A DNA stretch of 64,000 bases from Methylobacterium adhaesivum (lineage in GTDB: Bacteria > Pseudomonadota > Alphaproteobacteria > Rhizobiales > Beijerinckiaceae). Of the stretch, positions 16,707-25,395 are shown piece after piece. Each line of letters starts with the position of its first letter. Position 1 is the first letter of the stretch. The translations under genes and the position numbers were made by a program. The notes beneath the pieces were generated by a model. It saw only the letters and a list, made by a program, of their open reading frames with translations. It did not search any database and was not told the DNA's origin. The DNA lies in NCBI RefSeq assembly GCF_022179065.1, contig NZ_BPQD01000020.1:1-64000 (forward strand), written 5' to 3'.

Positions 16707-17861
16707 ATGACGCGCAGCCTCACTCGCCTTCCCGCTCTCACCGTGGCGTTCATGCTGTTGTCGGGGGTCGCCCAGGCGCAGACGATCCGGATCGGGGTCA
16801 ACGAACCTCTGACCGGCCCGTTCGCCGCGTCCGGCACCTACGTGGTCAACGGCGCCAAAATCGCCGCCGACGAGATCAACGCCCGGGGCGGCGTGCTGGG
16901 CAAGAAACTCGAACTCGTCATCGAGGACAACAAGAGCAACCCCACCGAAGCGGCGGCCGTGGCCGAAAAGCTCATCACCAGCGACAAGACCCCGGTGCTG
17001 ATGGGGGCCTGGGGCTCCAGCCTCACCCTCGCGGTGATGCCCAAGCTCGCCGACTACGAAACCGCGATGCTTGTCGAGACGTCATCGTCGGGCAAGATCA
17101 CCACTTCGGGCAATCCCTTCGTCTTCCGCATCTCGCCGCCTTCCGCCCTGGAGGCCGAGGCCTTTTCCCCGATGGTGGAGAAGCTCGGCCTGAAGAAGGT
17201 CGATTTCCTCGCGATCAACAACGACTGGGGTCGGGGGGCGGCGGCCGATTTCGGCAAGATGCTCAAAGGAAAGGGCGTCACCGTCGGCCTCGTCGAGACC
17301 ATGGACCAGGGCGCGCAGGACATGAGCGCCCAACTGTCCAAGCTCAAGGGGTCGGATGCCGACACCCTGATGATCACCGCCGCCGTCGATCAGCTCACCC
17401 TGCTGTTCAAGCAGATGGCGGCGCTCGGCCTCAAGAAGCGCATCATCACCACGGGCGGCTCCCAGAACCCGGACCAGATCATCGCCCAGGCCGGCACCGC
17501 CGCCGAGGGCACGATGCACCTCACCACCTTCCTGCCCTGGTACCCCGAGAAGACCCCGAACCCGGCGGCGACCGCCTACTTCATTGGCGAGTGGAAGAAG
17601 CGCGGCTTCGACTTCGCCGGCGTCACCGAGAGCTTCCGGGGCTACGACGGCATCCGCGCCATCGCGGCCGCCATCGAGAAGGGTGGGGCCGCCGACGCCG
17701 CCTCCATCCGCAAGGGCTTCTGGTCCGTCGACTTCACCGGATTGAACGGGCCGATCCGCTTCGCCAAGGCCGGCCCGTCCGGGTCCGAGAGCGGCCAGAG
17801 CAAGCCCGACGTCTACCTCGTGAAGATCGAGGCCGGAAAAATCGTGGTGCCGACGCTCTAG
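16707..17861 (+). CDS. branched-chain amino acid-type ABC transporter, periplasmic substrate-binding protein
   Basis: The product is 384 residues. A signal peptide (LPALTVAFMLLSGVAQAQ) precedes a type I periplasmic binding fold (TIRIGVNEPLTGPFAASGTY; INARGGVLGKKLELVIEDNK). This family (LivK/Peripla_BP_6) binds amino acids, amides and aromatic acids; ligand choice cannot be read from sequence. GGAG lies just upstream of the ATG at 16707. It follows the hydroxylase genes by 46 bases and precedes the permease genes, with a strong hairpin between (17876-17903). Confidence 0.93.
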   Translation: MTRSLTRLPALTVAFMLLSGVAQAQTIRIGVNEPLTGPFAASGTYVVNGAKIAADEINARGGVLGKKLELVIEDNKSNPTEAAAVAEKLITSDKTPVLMGAWGSSLTLAVMPKLADYETAMLVETSSSGKITTSGNPFVFRISPPSALEAEAFSPMVEKLGLKKVDFLAINNDWGRGAAADFGKMLKGKGVTVGLVETMDQGAQDMSAQLSKLKGSDADTLMITAAVDQLTLLFKQMAALGLKKRIITTGGSQNPDQIIAQAGTAAEGTMHLTTFLPWYPEKTPNPAATAYFIGEWKKRGFDFAGVTESFRGYDGIRAIAAAIEKGGAADAASIRKGFWSVDFTGLNGPIRFAKAGPSGSESGQSKPDVYLVKIEAGKIVVPTL

Positions 17862-17875
17862 CCCAACGCCCCCGT

Positions 17876-17906
17876 CCCGGCCGCCCGCCCCGGGGCGGCC
17901 GGGTTT
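17876..17906 (+). terminator. intercistronic hairpin between binding-protein and permease genes (attenuator-like)
   Basis: An 11-bp perfect GC-rich stem (cccggccgccc at 17876-17886 with its complement at 17893-17903) with a 6-base loop is followed by ttt. It sits in the only sizeable gap of the transporter part of the operon. Partial termination or mRNA 3'-end protection here would raise binding-protein levels over membrane components, as in many ABC operons. Confidence 0.6.
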
Positions 17907-17929
17907 CCGTCCGCTCCGGCGAGGCCTCC

Positions 17930-18802
17930 ATGCCCGAATTTCTGCAGCACCTCCTCAACACCCTGATCCTCGGCGGTACCTATGCCCTTCTGGGCATTGG
18001 TCTGACCCTGATCTTCGGGATCATGAACGTGGTGAACTTCACCCACGGCGCCCTCTACACAGTGGGCGCCTACGTCATGTACATTGCCGTCACGGCCCTG
18101 GGCTTAAGCTTCTTCGCCGCCTTGCCGACGGCGATCCTCGGCGGCCTCCTGCTCGGCGCGATCCTCGACCTCGTACTGCTGCGGCCGTTGCGCGGCGCCG
18201 ACATGGACACGACCATGCTGGTGATGATCGGCGCCGGCATCGTCCTGCAATCGGGCACGCTTTGGCTGTTCGGCGGCGTCGCGAAATCGATCCCGACTCC
18301 GTTCCCGGATGCGCCGCTCCAGCTCGGCCCCGTCTCAGTGTCCTGGCTGCGTCTGTTCGTGCTCGGCGCGGCCCTCGTGCTGATCGGCCTGACCTACGGG
18401 CTCATCAACAGAACCCGCCTCGGCCTCGCCATGCGGGCCACCTTCCAGGACCACGACACCGCGTCCCTCATGGGGGTCAACGTGCGGCTGATCTACACCG
18501 CCACCTTCGCCCTCGGTTCGAGTCTCGCGGCGGCGGCCGGCGCCCTCCTCGGGCCGGTCTACGTAGTGTTTCCGCAGATGGGCGGCATGGCCGAACTCAA
18601 GGCCTTCGCCATCGTGATCCTGGGCGGACTCGGCAACATCACCGGGGCGGCCATCGGCGGCTTCATCCTGGCGCTCGCCGAGGAACTGGGCGCCGGCTAC
18701 ATCTCGTCCGGCTACCGGGACGCCATGGGCTTCCTCATCATCATCGCGGTGCTCGTCTTCAAGCCGACCGGACTGTTCGCCAAGGCGGAGCGCATCGGAT
18801 GA
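17930..18802 (+). CDS. livH: branched-chain amino acid-type ABC transporter, permease LivH
   Basis: The product is 290 residues with about eight hydrophobic segments. LNTLILGGTYALLGIGLTLI followed by FGIMNVVNFTHGALYTVGAY is the LivH-family N-terminal signature, and EAA-like loop sequences (GLGNITGAAIGGFILALAEE) are near the C-terminus. It forms half of the inner-membrane channel with LivM. The ATG at 17930 is the natural start, right after the intercistronic hairpin. Its TGA overlaps the livM ATG. Confidence 0.93.
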   Translation: MPEFLQHLLNTLILGGTYALLGIGLTLIFGIMNVVNFTHGALYTVGAYVMYIAVTALGLSFFAALPTAILGGLLLGAILDLVLLRPLRGADMDTTMLVMIGAGIVLQSGTLWLFGGVAKSIPTPFPDAPLQLGPVSVSWLRLFVLGAALVLIGLTYGLINRTRLGLAMRATFQDHDTASLMGVNVRLIYTATFALGSSLAAAAGALLGPVYVVFPQMGGMAELKAFAIVILGGLGNITGAAIGGFILALAEELGAGYISSGYRDAMGFLIIIAVLVFKPTGLFAKAERIG

Positions 18803-19836
18803 TCCGGCATATCCCCGCCCTCGCCCTCCTGGCGGCACTGGCCGCCCTGCCATTCGCCCTCGGCCAGAACCCCTACCTGCTCAACGCGCTGATCACGACG
18901 GGCATCGTCACCATCGCGGCCATGAGCCTGAACCTGCTTCTCGGCTTCACCGGGCAGCTCAGCCTCGGCCACATCGCGTTCTTCGGTATCGGCGCCTACG
19001 TGAGCGCCCTCACCAGCCTTGGCTTCGACGTGGAACTCGTCGGCGGCGTCCGGGTCGTGCACGAGCCCTGGCCGCCCGTCGTCGGCTTTCTCCTCGCCGT
19101 GCTGGCAACGGCGGCCTGCGGCTACCTCGTCGGCCGACTCTCGTTCCGGGTGCGGGGTGCCTACTTCGTCATCGTGACGATCTCGTTCGCCGAGGTCGTG
19201 CGCCTCGTCGCCCTGAACTGGGTGGAGCTGACGCAGGGGCCCCTGGCGCTCACGGGCATCCCGCCCTTCAGCCTCGGTCTACCGGGCCTCGGCACCACGA
19301 CCCTGCGGACGAAGCTGCAGAACTACTACCTCGTGCTCGTCGTCGGCACGCTCTGCTACGCCCTCATCGCCCGCCTCGTCGCCTCGCGCTTCGGCCGGGC
19401 CATGCGCGGCCTGAAGGAGAACGAATCCCTCGCCCTCTCCGTCGGCATCAACGCCACCCGCACCCTCACCGTCGCGGCGGTGATCTCGGCCGCCATGGCG
19501 GGGGCGGCCGGCAGCCTCTACGCGCATTACCTGCGCATCATCGATCCCGACGTGTTCCTGTTCTCCACCACCGTCACCATGGTCATCATGGTGGTGGGCG
19601 GCGGCAAGGGCACTTTGCTTGGGCCCATCGTGGGGGGCCTGATCTTCGGCCTGCTGCCTGTCGCCCTGCGCCCCGTCATGGTGCCGGAGGCGCAGTGGAT
19701 GGTGTTCGGCCTCGTGCTGATCGCGATTCAGTTCGTGATGCCCAAGGGCATCGTCCCGGGGGTGGCCCGCCTCGTCACCCGCCGCCGTGCGTCCGCGGCC
19801 ACGGCACCCCGCATCCCCATGGAGGTCCGGCCGTGA
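18799..19836 (+). CDS. livM: branched-chain amino acid-type ABC transporter, permease LivM
   Basis: The product is 345 residues with many transmembrane segments. It includes the LivM hallmark NLLLGFTGQLSLGHIAFFGI and the conserved VRGAYFVIVTISFAEVVRLV. The GGGKGTLLGPIVGG cytoplasmic loop contacts the ATPase. It overlaps livH and livG by 4 bases each, showing tight translational coupling. Partner of LivH in the first importer of the locus. Confidence 0.93.
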   Translation: MIRHIPALALLAALAALPFALGQNPYLLNALITTGIVTIAAMSLNLLLGFTGQLSLGHIAFFGIGAYVSALTSLGFDVELVGGVRVVHEPWPPVVGFLLAVLATAACGYLVGRLSFRVRGAYFVIVTISFAEVVRLVALNWVELTQGPLALTGIPPFSLGLPGLGTTTLRTKLQNYYLVLVVGTLCYALIARLVASRFGRAMRGLKENESLALSVGINATRTLTVAAVISAAMAGAAGSLYAHYLRIIDPDVFLFSTTVTMVIMVVGGGKGTLLGPIVGGLIFGLLPVALRPVMVPEAQWMVFGLVLIAIQFVMPKGIVPGVARLVTRRRASAATAPRIPMEVRP

Positions 19837-20654
19837 GCGACACCCCTATCCTCTCCATCGAGCATGTCGGCGTCCGCTTCGGCGGCCTCGTCGCCATCGC
19901 GGACCTGCATTTCGACGTGCACGCGGGCGAGATCGTCAGCCTGATCGGCCCCAACGGCGCCGGCAAGACCACGGCGTTCAACGTGATGACCGGGTTCCTC
20001 AAGCCCAGCCAGGGGCAGGTGCGTTTTCGCGGGACCAGCCTCCAGGGCCTGCAGCCGCACGAGATCGTCCGCCTCGGCCTCGGCCGCACTTTCCAGCGCA
20101 CCAGCGTGTTTCCGGACGACACCGTGTTCGACAACGTAATGATCGGCCTGCACCGGCAGGGCCGCGCGCGGGTGCTCGACACCCTGCTCGGGCGCGACCG
20201 CGCCGGTGAGGCGCGCCTGCGCGAGCGGGCCCGCGACCTCCTCGACTGGGTCGGGCTCTCGGGGCGCGCCGGGGAGAAGGCCGGGGCCCTGGCCTATGGC
20301 GAGCAGCGCCTCGTTGGGGTGGCCCTGGCGCTTGCCACCGAGCCCGCCATGCTGCTCCTCGACGAACCGGTCTCCGGCATGAACGCTTCCGAGACCCAGG
20401 TCTTCGTGCGACTGATCCGGTCGATCCGAGAGCGGGGCATCACCCTCCTGCTCGTCGAGCACGACATGCCGATGGTGATGGAGGTCTCCGACCGCATCGT
20501 GGTGCTGAACTACGGCCGCCTCATCGCCGAGGGGCCGCCGGCGGCGATCCGCGCCGACCCCGCCGTCATCGAGGCCTATCTCGGCCACAGCAGCGCAGCT
20601 CTCCATCAAGATGGCGCCGGCCGCACGGCCGCGACGGAGACGATCGATGCTTGA
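19833..20654 (+). CDS. livG: branched-chain amino acid-type ABC transporter, ATP-binding protein LivG
   Basis: The product is 273 residues with a GTG start at 19833 that overlaps the livM stop and is preceded by GGAGG. It contains Walker A GPNGAGKTT, LivG-specific FNVMTGFLKPSQG, the Q-loop region GRTFQR, signature-like ALAYGEQRLVGVALAL, Walker B MLLLDEPVSGMN and the switch His in LLVEHDM. The canonical LSGGQ is replaced by LAYGEQ, which is normal for LivG/BraF proteins. It powers the importer together with LivF. Confidence 0.94.
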   Translation: MSDTPILSIEHVGVRFGGLVAIADLHFDVHAGEIVSLIGPNGAGKTTAFNVMTGFLKPSQGQVRFRGTSLQGLQPHEIVRLGLGRTFQRTSVFPDDTVFDNVMIGLHRQGRARVLDTLLGRDRAGEARLRERARDLLDWVGLSGRAGEKAGALAYGEQRLVGVALALATEPAMLLLDEPVSGMNASETQVFVRLIRSIRERGITLLLVEHDMPMVMEVSDRIVVLNYGRLIAEGPPAAIRADPAVIEAYLGHSSAALHQDGAGRTAATETIDA

Positions 20655-21351
20655 GATCCGCGATCTCGTCTGCGGCTACGGAACGGTGACGGCCCTGAAG
20701 GGCCTGTCGCTCACCGTCGGGGAGGGCCAACTGGTGGCCCTGGTGGGCGCCAACGGCGCCGGCAAGTCCACCACCCTGCGGGCTGTCTCGGGGCTGATCC
20801 CGGCGCGCAGCGGCAGCATCCGTTTCGACGGCCGCGACATCACCGGGGCCGATCCGCGCAAGGTCCTGGCCGAGGGCATCGCCCATTGCCCGGAGGGGCG
20901 CCGGGTGTTTCCGCAGATGAGCGTCGCGGAAAACCTGGCCATGGGCGCCTATCTGCGCCGCGACCCGGCCGGCGTCGCCGCCGACCTCGCGCGCATCTAC
21001 GGCGAGTTCCCCCGCCTCGCGGAACGCCGGCATCAGGCCGCCGGCACCCTCTCGGGCGGTGAGCAGCAGATGCTGGCCATCGGCCGCGCCCTGATGTCCC
21101 GCCCCCGGCTCGTCCTGTTCGACGAACCCTCCCTCGGCCTCGCACCCAACATCGTGGAACGCATGTTCGCGGTCATCCGGGCGATCTGCGACGCGGGCAC
21201 GACGGTGCTTCTCGTGGAGCAGAACGCCTTCGCGGCCCTCGAACTGTGCGATTACGCCTACCTGCTGGAGACCGGCCGGATCGTGCTCGCGGGGCCGGGC
21301 GCGACCCTCATCGCCGATCCGCATGTGCGCCAAGCCTATCTCGGAGGCTAA
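20647..21351 (+). CDS. livF: branched-chain amino acid-type ABC transporter, ATP-binding protein LivF
   Basis: The product is 234 residues, the normal LivF length. Walker A is GANGAGKST, the signature is LSGGEQQMLAIGRALM, Walker B is LVLFDEPSLGLAP and the H-loop reads LLVEQNA, where Gln replaces His as usual in LivF. The start lies 8 bases inside livG, and its 3' end overlaps the Rieske gene by 29 bases. This completes a five-gene importer (binding protein, H, M, G, F). Confidence 0.95.
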   Translation: MLEIRDLVCGYGTVTALKGLSLTVGEGQLVALVGANGAGKSTTLRAVSGLIPARSGSIRFDGRDITGADPRKVLAEGIAHCPEGRRVFPQMSVAENLAMGAYLRRDPAGVAADLARIYGEFPRLAERRHQAAGTLSGGEQQMLAIGRALMSRPRLVLFDEPSLGLAPNIVERMFAVIRAICDAGTTVLLVEQNAFAALELCDYAYLLETGRIVLAGPGATLIADPHVRQAYLGG

Positions 21352-21709
21352 CCCGGCCTCGGCAGCCGACGGCGCACGCTGGGTTCATGCCTGCGGGCGC
21401 GACGCTCTCGCCAGCCGTGGGCTGGTGCCGGTCTTCGTGGCGGGCCGGCATCTCCTTCTCGTGCAGGACGGGACCACGCTCTTCGCAGTGGAGCGGGCCT
21501 GCCCGCACGAAGGCGCGGATCTCGCCCTCGGCCATTGCGCCGCCGGACGACTCCACTGCCCCCGGCACCAGGCGTGGTTCAGCCTCACCGACGGGGCGGT
21601 CTCGCCGGGATGGTCTTTCCGTGGTCTCGAAACCTTCGCGACCCGCCACGTCGGCGACGACGTGGAGATCCGGATCGGCCATGCCCTCGGTGCGAAGCCC
21701 GTCACCTGA
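21323..21709 (+). CDS. stand-alone Rieske [2Fe-2S] ferredoxin
   Basis: The product is 128 residues. The Rieske motif is complete: CPHEGADLALGHC then CPRHQAWF gives the Cys-X-His and Cys-X2-His ligands. No signal peptide or membrane anchor is present, so it is a soluble ferredoxin-like protein, as used by aromatic-ring dioxygenases and NirD-type systems. No oxygenase or ferredoxin reductase gene is nearby. Its start lies inside livF, so it is made from the same mRNA as the molybdenum hydroxylase. It may carry electrons from that enzyme or serve a distant oxygenase. Confidence 0.85.
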   Translation: MCAKPISEANPASAADGARWVHACGRDALASRGLVPVFVAGRHLLLVQDGTTLFAVERACPHEGADLALGHCAAGRLHCPRHQAWFSLTDGAVSPGWSFRGLETFATRHVGDDVEIRIGHALGAKPVT

Positions 21710-21942
21710 GGATGCCGCGTCGGTGAGCCAAAGGTCTCTCACAAACTTCCGCTGCGCCGTGTAAGCGCGCGAGCGGGAGTGTTGCGATGGCGTCAGGGCA
21801 AATCCGTCCGATGCGTGAAGGCATCCGCGAGCGGAGAGGCTAGGCAGGTTTCGCAAAAGTGGTCACCGGTTTTGTGCCCAAAAGCTGCGACATACCAAGG
21901 AGCTAAGCAGAGTGAAGCGTTGGCCTGCCAACGCGAACCTGC

Positions 21943-22893
21943 TTAGGCACCCGTGGCCCCGGGCCGTTCCGGCGTGGGACCGGGCAGCTGACCGGCGGCG
22001 TGGGTCGCGATAGCGCCCGCCGTCGTCAGCCAGATCGCGTCGCGGTGACGGGCGATGTGTTCGAGGGCCCGGCGCAGGGGGCGCAGGCGGTTCGGCTGGC
22101 CGACGATGTAGGGATGCAGCGCGATCCCCATCACCAGCGGCGCGTGTTCGGCCTGCTTGAGCATCTCGTCGAAGGCGTCCACGATGGCGTCCGCGAAGGC
22201 GCGCCCGGTGTCCTTGCGGGCCACGATGGCCGGAATGTCGTTCAGTTCCTGCGGATAGGGCACCGCCAGGATGCGGCCGCCGTCGCGGGTTGCGAACCAG
22301 GTGGGCTGGTCGTCGTGGCACCAGTCGAGGAGGTAGCGGTAGCCCGCCTCCGCCAGCAGGTCCGGCGTGACCCGCGACTGCGAGATCCAGGGGCCGAGCC
22401 AGCCGGCCGGAGCCCGGCCTTCCTCGCGCGTCAGCACCGCCGTGGCCTCGGCGATGAGGGCGCGCTCTTCGGTTTCGCTCAGAGTGCCCTGCCGCTCGGC
22501 ATTGGTGCGGCCATGCCCGACGATCTCGTCGCCGCGTGCGCGGAACGCCTCGATCAGGCCGGGGCAGTCCCGATAGATCCGGCTGTTGACGAGGATGCTC
22601 GCCGGTAGGTCAAGGACGTCGAACAGGTCGCGCAGGCGCCACGCCCCGACCCGGTTGCCCCAATCGCGCCACGCGTAGTTCAGCACGTCCGGCTGCGGCC
22701 CGCCGGGGGCGAGCTCCGCCCCGAGACCGCCGCCGAAATCGAAGGTCTCGAGGTTGAGGGCGAGGTAGACCGCGAGGCGCTTACCCCCCGGCCAGTCGTA
22801 GACCGGGCGGTCCGGCAGGGCGGAATAGGCGTAGCGGCCGTGACCGGACAAGGTCTGGGCGGCCGGGTTCTGGTCTGTCATCGGGCTGTCCAC
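21943..22893 (-). CDS. polysaccharide deacetylase-fold hydrolase, PuuE allantoinase-like
   Basis: The product is 316 residues. It belongs to the carbohydrate esterase 4/NodB-like fold, in the branch that includes PuuE-type allantoinase: the N-terminus has YDWPGGKRLAVYLALNLETF and VGAWRLRDLFDVLD, then EIVGHGRTNAERQG, GWLGPWISQSRVTPDLLAEA, and the closing MGIALHPYIVGQPNRLR. This branch acts on cyclic ureides, amides or imides more often than on sugars. It is the last gene of the minus-strand operon with the second Liv importer, 28 bases after the fused ABC gene. A ring-opening or amide-cleaving role in the locus is likely. Confidence 0.85.
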   Translation of the reverse strand: MDSPMTDQNPAAQTLSGHGRYAYSALPDRPVYDWPGGKRLAVYLALNLETFDFGGGLGAELAPGGPQPDVLNYAWRDWGNRVGAWRLRDLFDVLDLPASILVNSRIYRDCPGLIEAFRARGDEIVGHGRTNAERQGTLSETEERALIAEATAVLTREEGRAPAGWLGPWISQSRVTPDLLAEAGYRYLLDWCHDDQPTWFATRDGGRILAVPYPQELNDIPAIVARKDTGRAFADAIVDAFDEMLKQAEHAPLVMGIALHPYIVGQPNRLRPLRRALEHIARHRDAIWLTTAGAIATHAAGQLPGPTPERPGATGA

Positions 22894-22921
22894 GGGAGAT
22901 CGCTGCGTCGGATTCGGGGCG

Positions 22922-25393
22922 TCAGGCGGCGCCGAGATAGGCCGCCTCCAGTCCCGTATCGGCCTTCAATTCGGCGGCCGTGCCGGAGGTTGCGACCCGT
23001 CCCTGTTCCAGCACGTAGCCCCGATCGGCCACGGTGAGGGCCAGGGCCGCCATCTGGTCGACGATGAGGATGGTGGTGCCGGCGTCGCGCAACTCGGCCA
23101 CGACGGCGTAGAGCGCATTGATGATGGCCGGGGCGAGGCCGAGGGACGGTTCGTCGAGGAGCAGGATGCGCGGGCGCGCCATCATCCCGCGGGCGATGGC
23201 GACCATCTGCTGCTCGCCGCCCGAGAGCAGGCCGGCGCGACTGCCCGCCCGCTCGCGCAGGCGTGGGAACCGGTCGAGCATTGCCTCGACCTCGGCCGGA
23301 TCGACGCGTCCGCCCCGGCTCCAGGCGCCGAGCCGGATGTTCTCCACCACGGTGAGTTCGGGAAAGACCTGACGGCCCTCGGGCACGAGGGCGAGGCCGA
23401 GGCGCGCGATAGCGTGGGCGGGCAAGGCCCCGATGGCGGTGTCCTCCAGGACGACGGAGCCCTCGACGGGGCGCAACAGACCGGCCAGCGCCCGCATCGC
23501 CGTCGATTTGCCGGCGCCGTTGGAGCCCAGCAGCGCCACGGTCTCGCCCGGCCGCACGGCGAGGCCGATCCCGTCGAGGACAGGCGCGGCGCCGTAGCCG
23601 GCCCGCAGGCCGTGGGCGGCCAGGACCGTGTCGGCAGGGCCGCTCCAGGGGGCGGCGCGCGGCCGGGCCGGGGTGTCGGCGGCGCCGAGATAGGCGCGCA
23701 GCACGGCGGGGTCCCGGCGGATCGCGGCGGGATCGCCGAGGGCGATGGGGCGCCCGGCATCCATGACCAGGATGCTGTCGGACACCGCCATCACCAGGGG
23801 CATGTCGTGCTCGACGAGAATCACGGCGATGCCGCATGCGGCGATGCGGCGGAGCAACTGCCCGAGGCGGTCGGTCTCGGCCCGGGCGAGGCCGGCGGCC
23901 GGCTCGTCGAGGAGCAGCACGTGCGGCGCCCCCGCCAGCGCCCGGGCGATCTCCACCAGCCGCCGGTCGACATGGGGCAGTTCCGAGGCCGGTCGGTCGA
24001 GGGCGCCGGCATAGCCGACGAAGGCCAGGAGCGCCTCGGCCGCCTGCCGGTCTTCCGGGCGGTCGCGGCGCAGGAGGCGTCCCGGCGCGCGGGCGAGCCT
24101 CACGTTCTCGATGACGCTGAGGGAGCCGAACAGCCGCGTCGTCTGATAGGTCCGGGCGATGCCGGCGCGGGCGATGGCGTGGGCCGGCGCCCCGGCGAGG
24201 TCGCGGACACCGAGGCGGATCGTGCCAGCGCCCGGCCGGTAGAAGCCCGAGATCATGTTGAGGACGGTGGTCTTGCCGGCCCCGTTCGGCCCGATCACGC
24301 TGGTGACCGCGCCCGGGCGCGCCGTGAAGGCGACGCCCTGCGCCGCGCGGATGCCCCCGAAGGCGATGCCGAGTCCCTCGACCGCCAGGGTCTCGCGGCC
24401 GTCGCGGCGCAGGAAGTCGGGCGCGTCGGGTCCCCCGGCCGGCCGGGCATCCCGGCCGCGCGGCAGCAGGCGGGCGAGGCTACCGACGACGCCCTCCGGC
24501 ACCAGCCAGAGTACCACCAGGGTGGTGAGGCCGAAGAACAGCAGGCGGTACTCGGCGAGCCCGGCCAGGGCTTCCGGCAGCAGCACGGTCACGAGGGCGC
24601 CGAAGACCGGGCCGAGCACCGTGCCCACCCCCCCGACCACCACAGCGAGGACGAACAGGATCGACTGGGAGAACGGGAACGAACTCGGCGCGATGAACAG
24701 CATCAGGGGCGGCAGCACCGCCCCCGCGAGACCCGTCAACGCCGCCGAGAGCGCGAAGGCGGCGGTCTTCACCCGAACCGGATCGAAGCCGAGGGAGGCG
24801 GCGGCCACGTCGGCATCGCGCACCGCCCGCAGGGCCTGTCCGAGGCGCGCGTGGCGCAGGCGATGGAAGCCGTAAAGGCCGAGCCCCGCCGCGATCACCG
24901 CCAGAAGGGCGAGTTCGCGCTCCGCGATCGCCGTCCCGAACAGGCTCGGGCCGGTGGCGACCACGAGGCCGTTCTGCCCGCCCGTCAACGCCCCGCCCTC
25001 GATCAGCACGTGCTCGACGAGGAAGCCGAACGCGATGGTGATCATCGCGAGGTAGGGGCCGCGCACCCGCATGGCCGGCAGGGCGAGGGCGGCGCCGAGG
25101 AGGGCCGACACGAGGGCGGCAACCGGCAGTGCGAGCCAGAAGCCGACCCCGTTCAGGGTCAGGATCGCGCTGGCATACGCGCCGATGGCGTAGAATCCGG
25201 CATGGCCGAAGGAGACGAGGCCGGCAAGCCCGAGGAGGATGTTGAGGCCGGTGGCGGCCAGCACGGTCAGGGCCGTCAGCGCGATGACGAAATGGCTGTA
25301 GCCGCCCGTCGCCAGGGCAAGGGCGAGGCCCGCGAGGGTGAGGCCGAGAATCGTCCAGGTCATGGCCGCCGGGGCGCGCAGCAGGGAGACCAT
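22922..25393 (-). CDS. fused ABC transporter: LivM permease + LivG ATPase + LivF ATPase in one chain
   Basis: The product is 823 residues. Residues 1-310 or so form a LivM-type permease (GLNILLGLAGLVSFGHAGFY; MRVRGPYLAMITIAFGFLVE). Residues 345-590 form a LivG-type ATPase (Walker A GPNGAGKTT near 367, Walker B LLLDEPAAGLA, LVEHDM). Residues 600-823 form a LivF-type ATPase (Walker A GSNGAGKST near 621, signature LLSGGEQQMVAIARGM, LLLDEPSLGLAP). These are usually two or three separate genes; here there is no stop or frameshift between them. The ATG at 25393 lies 2 bases after the stop of livH. Confidence 0.92.
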   Translation of the reverse strand: MVSLLRAPAAMTWTILGLTLAGLALALATGGYSHFVIALTALTVLAATGLNILLGLAGLVSFGHAGFYAIGAYASAILTLNGVGFWLALPVAALVSALLGAALALPAMRVRGPYLAMITIAFGFLVEHVLIEGGALTGGQNGLVVATGPSLFGTAIAERELALLAVIAAGLGLYGFHRLRHARLGQALRAVRDADVAAASLGFDPVRVKTAAFALSAALTGLAGAVLPPLMLFIAPSSFPFSQSILFVLAVVVGGVGTVLGPVFGALVTVLLPEALAGLAEYRLLFFGLTTLVVLWLVPEGVVGSLARLLPRGRDARPAGGPDAPDFLRRDGRETLAVEGLGIAFGGIRAAQGVAFTARPGAVTSVIGPNGAGKTTVLNMISGFYRPGAGTIRLGVRDLAGAPAHAIARAGIARTYQTTRLFGSLSVIENVRLARAPGRLLRRDRPEDRQAAEALLAFVGYAGALDRPASELPHVDRRLVEIARALAGAPHVLLLDEPAAGLARAETDRLGQLLRRIAACGIAVILVEHDMPLVMAVSDSILVMDAGRPIALGDPAAIRRDPAVLRAYLGAADTPARPRAAPWSGPADTVLAAHGLRAGYGAAPVLDGIGLAVRPGETVALLGSNGAGKSTAMRALAGLLRPVEGSVVLEDTAIGALPAHAIARLGLALVPEGRQVFPELTVVENIRLGAWSRGGRVDPAEVEAMLDRFPRLRERAGSRAGLLSGGEQQMVAIARGMMARPRILLLDEPSLGLAPAIINALYAVVAELRDAGTTILIVDQMAALALTVADRGYVLEQGRVATSGTAAELKADTGLEAAYLGAA

Positions 25394-25395
25394 GA

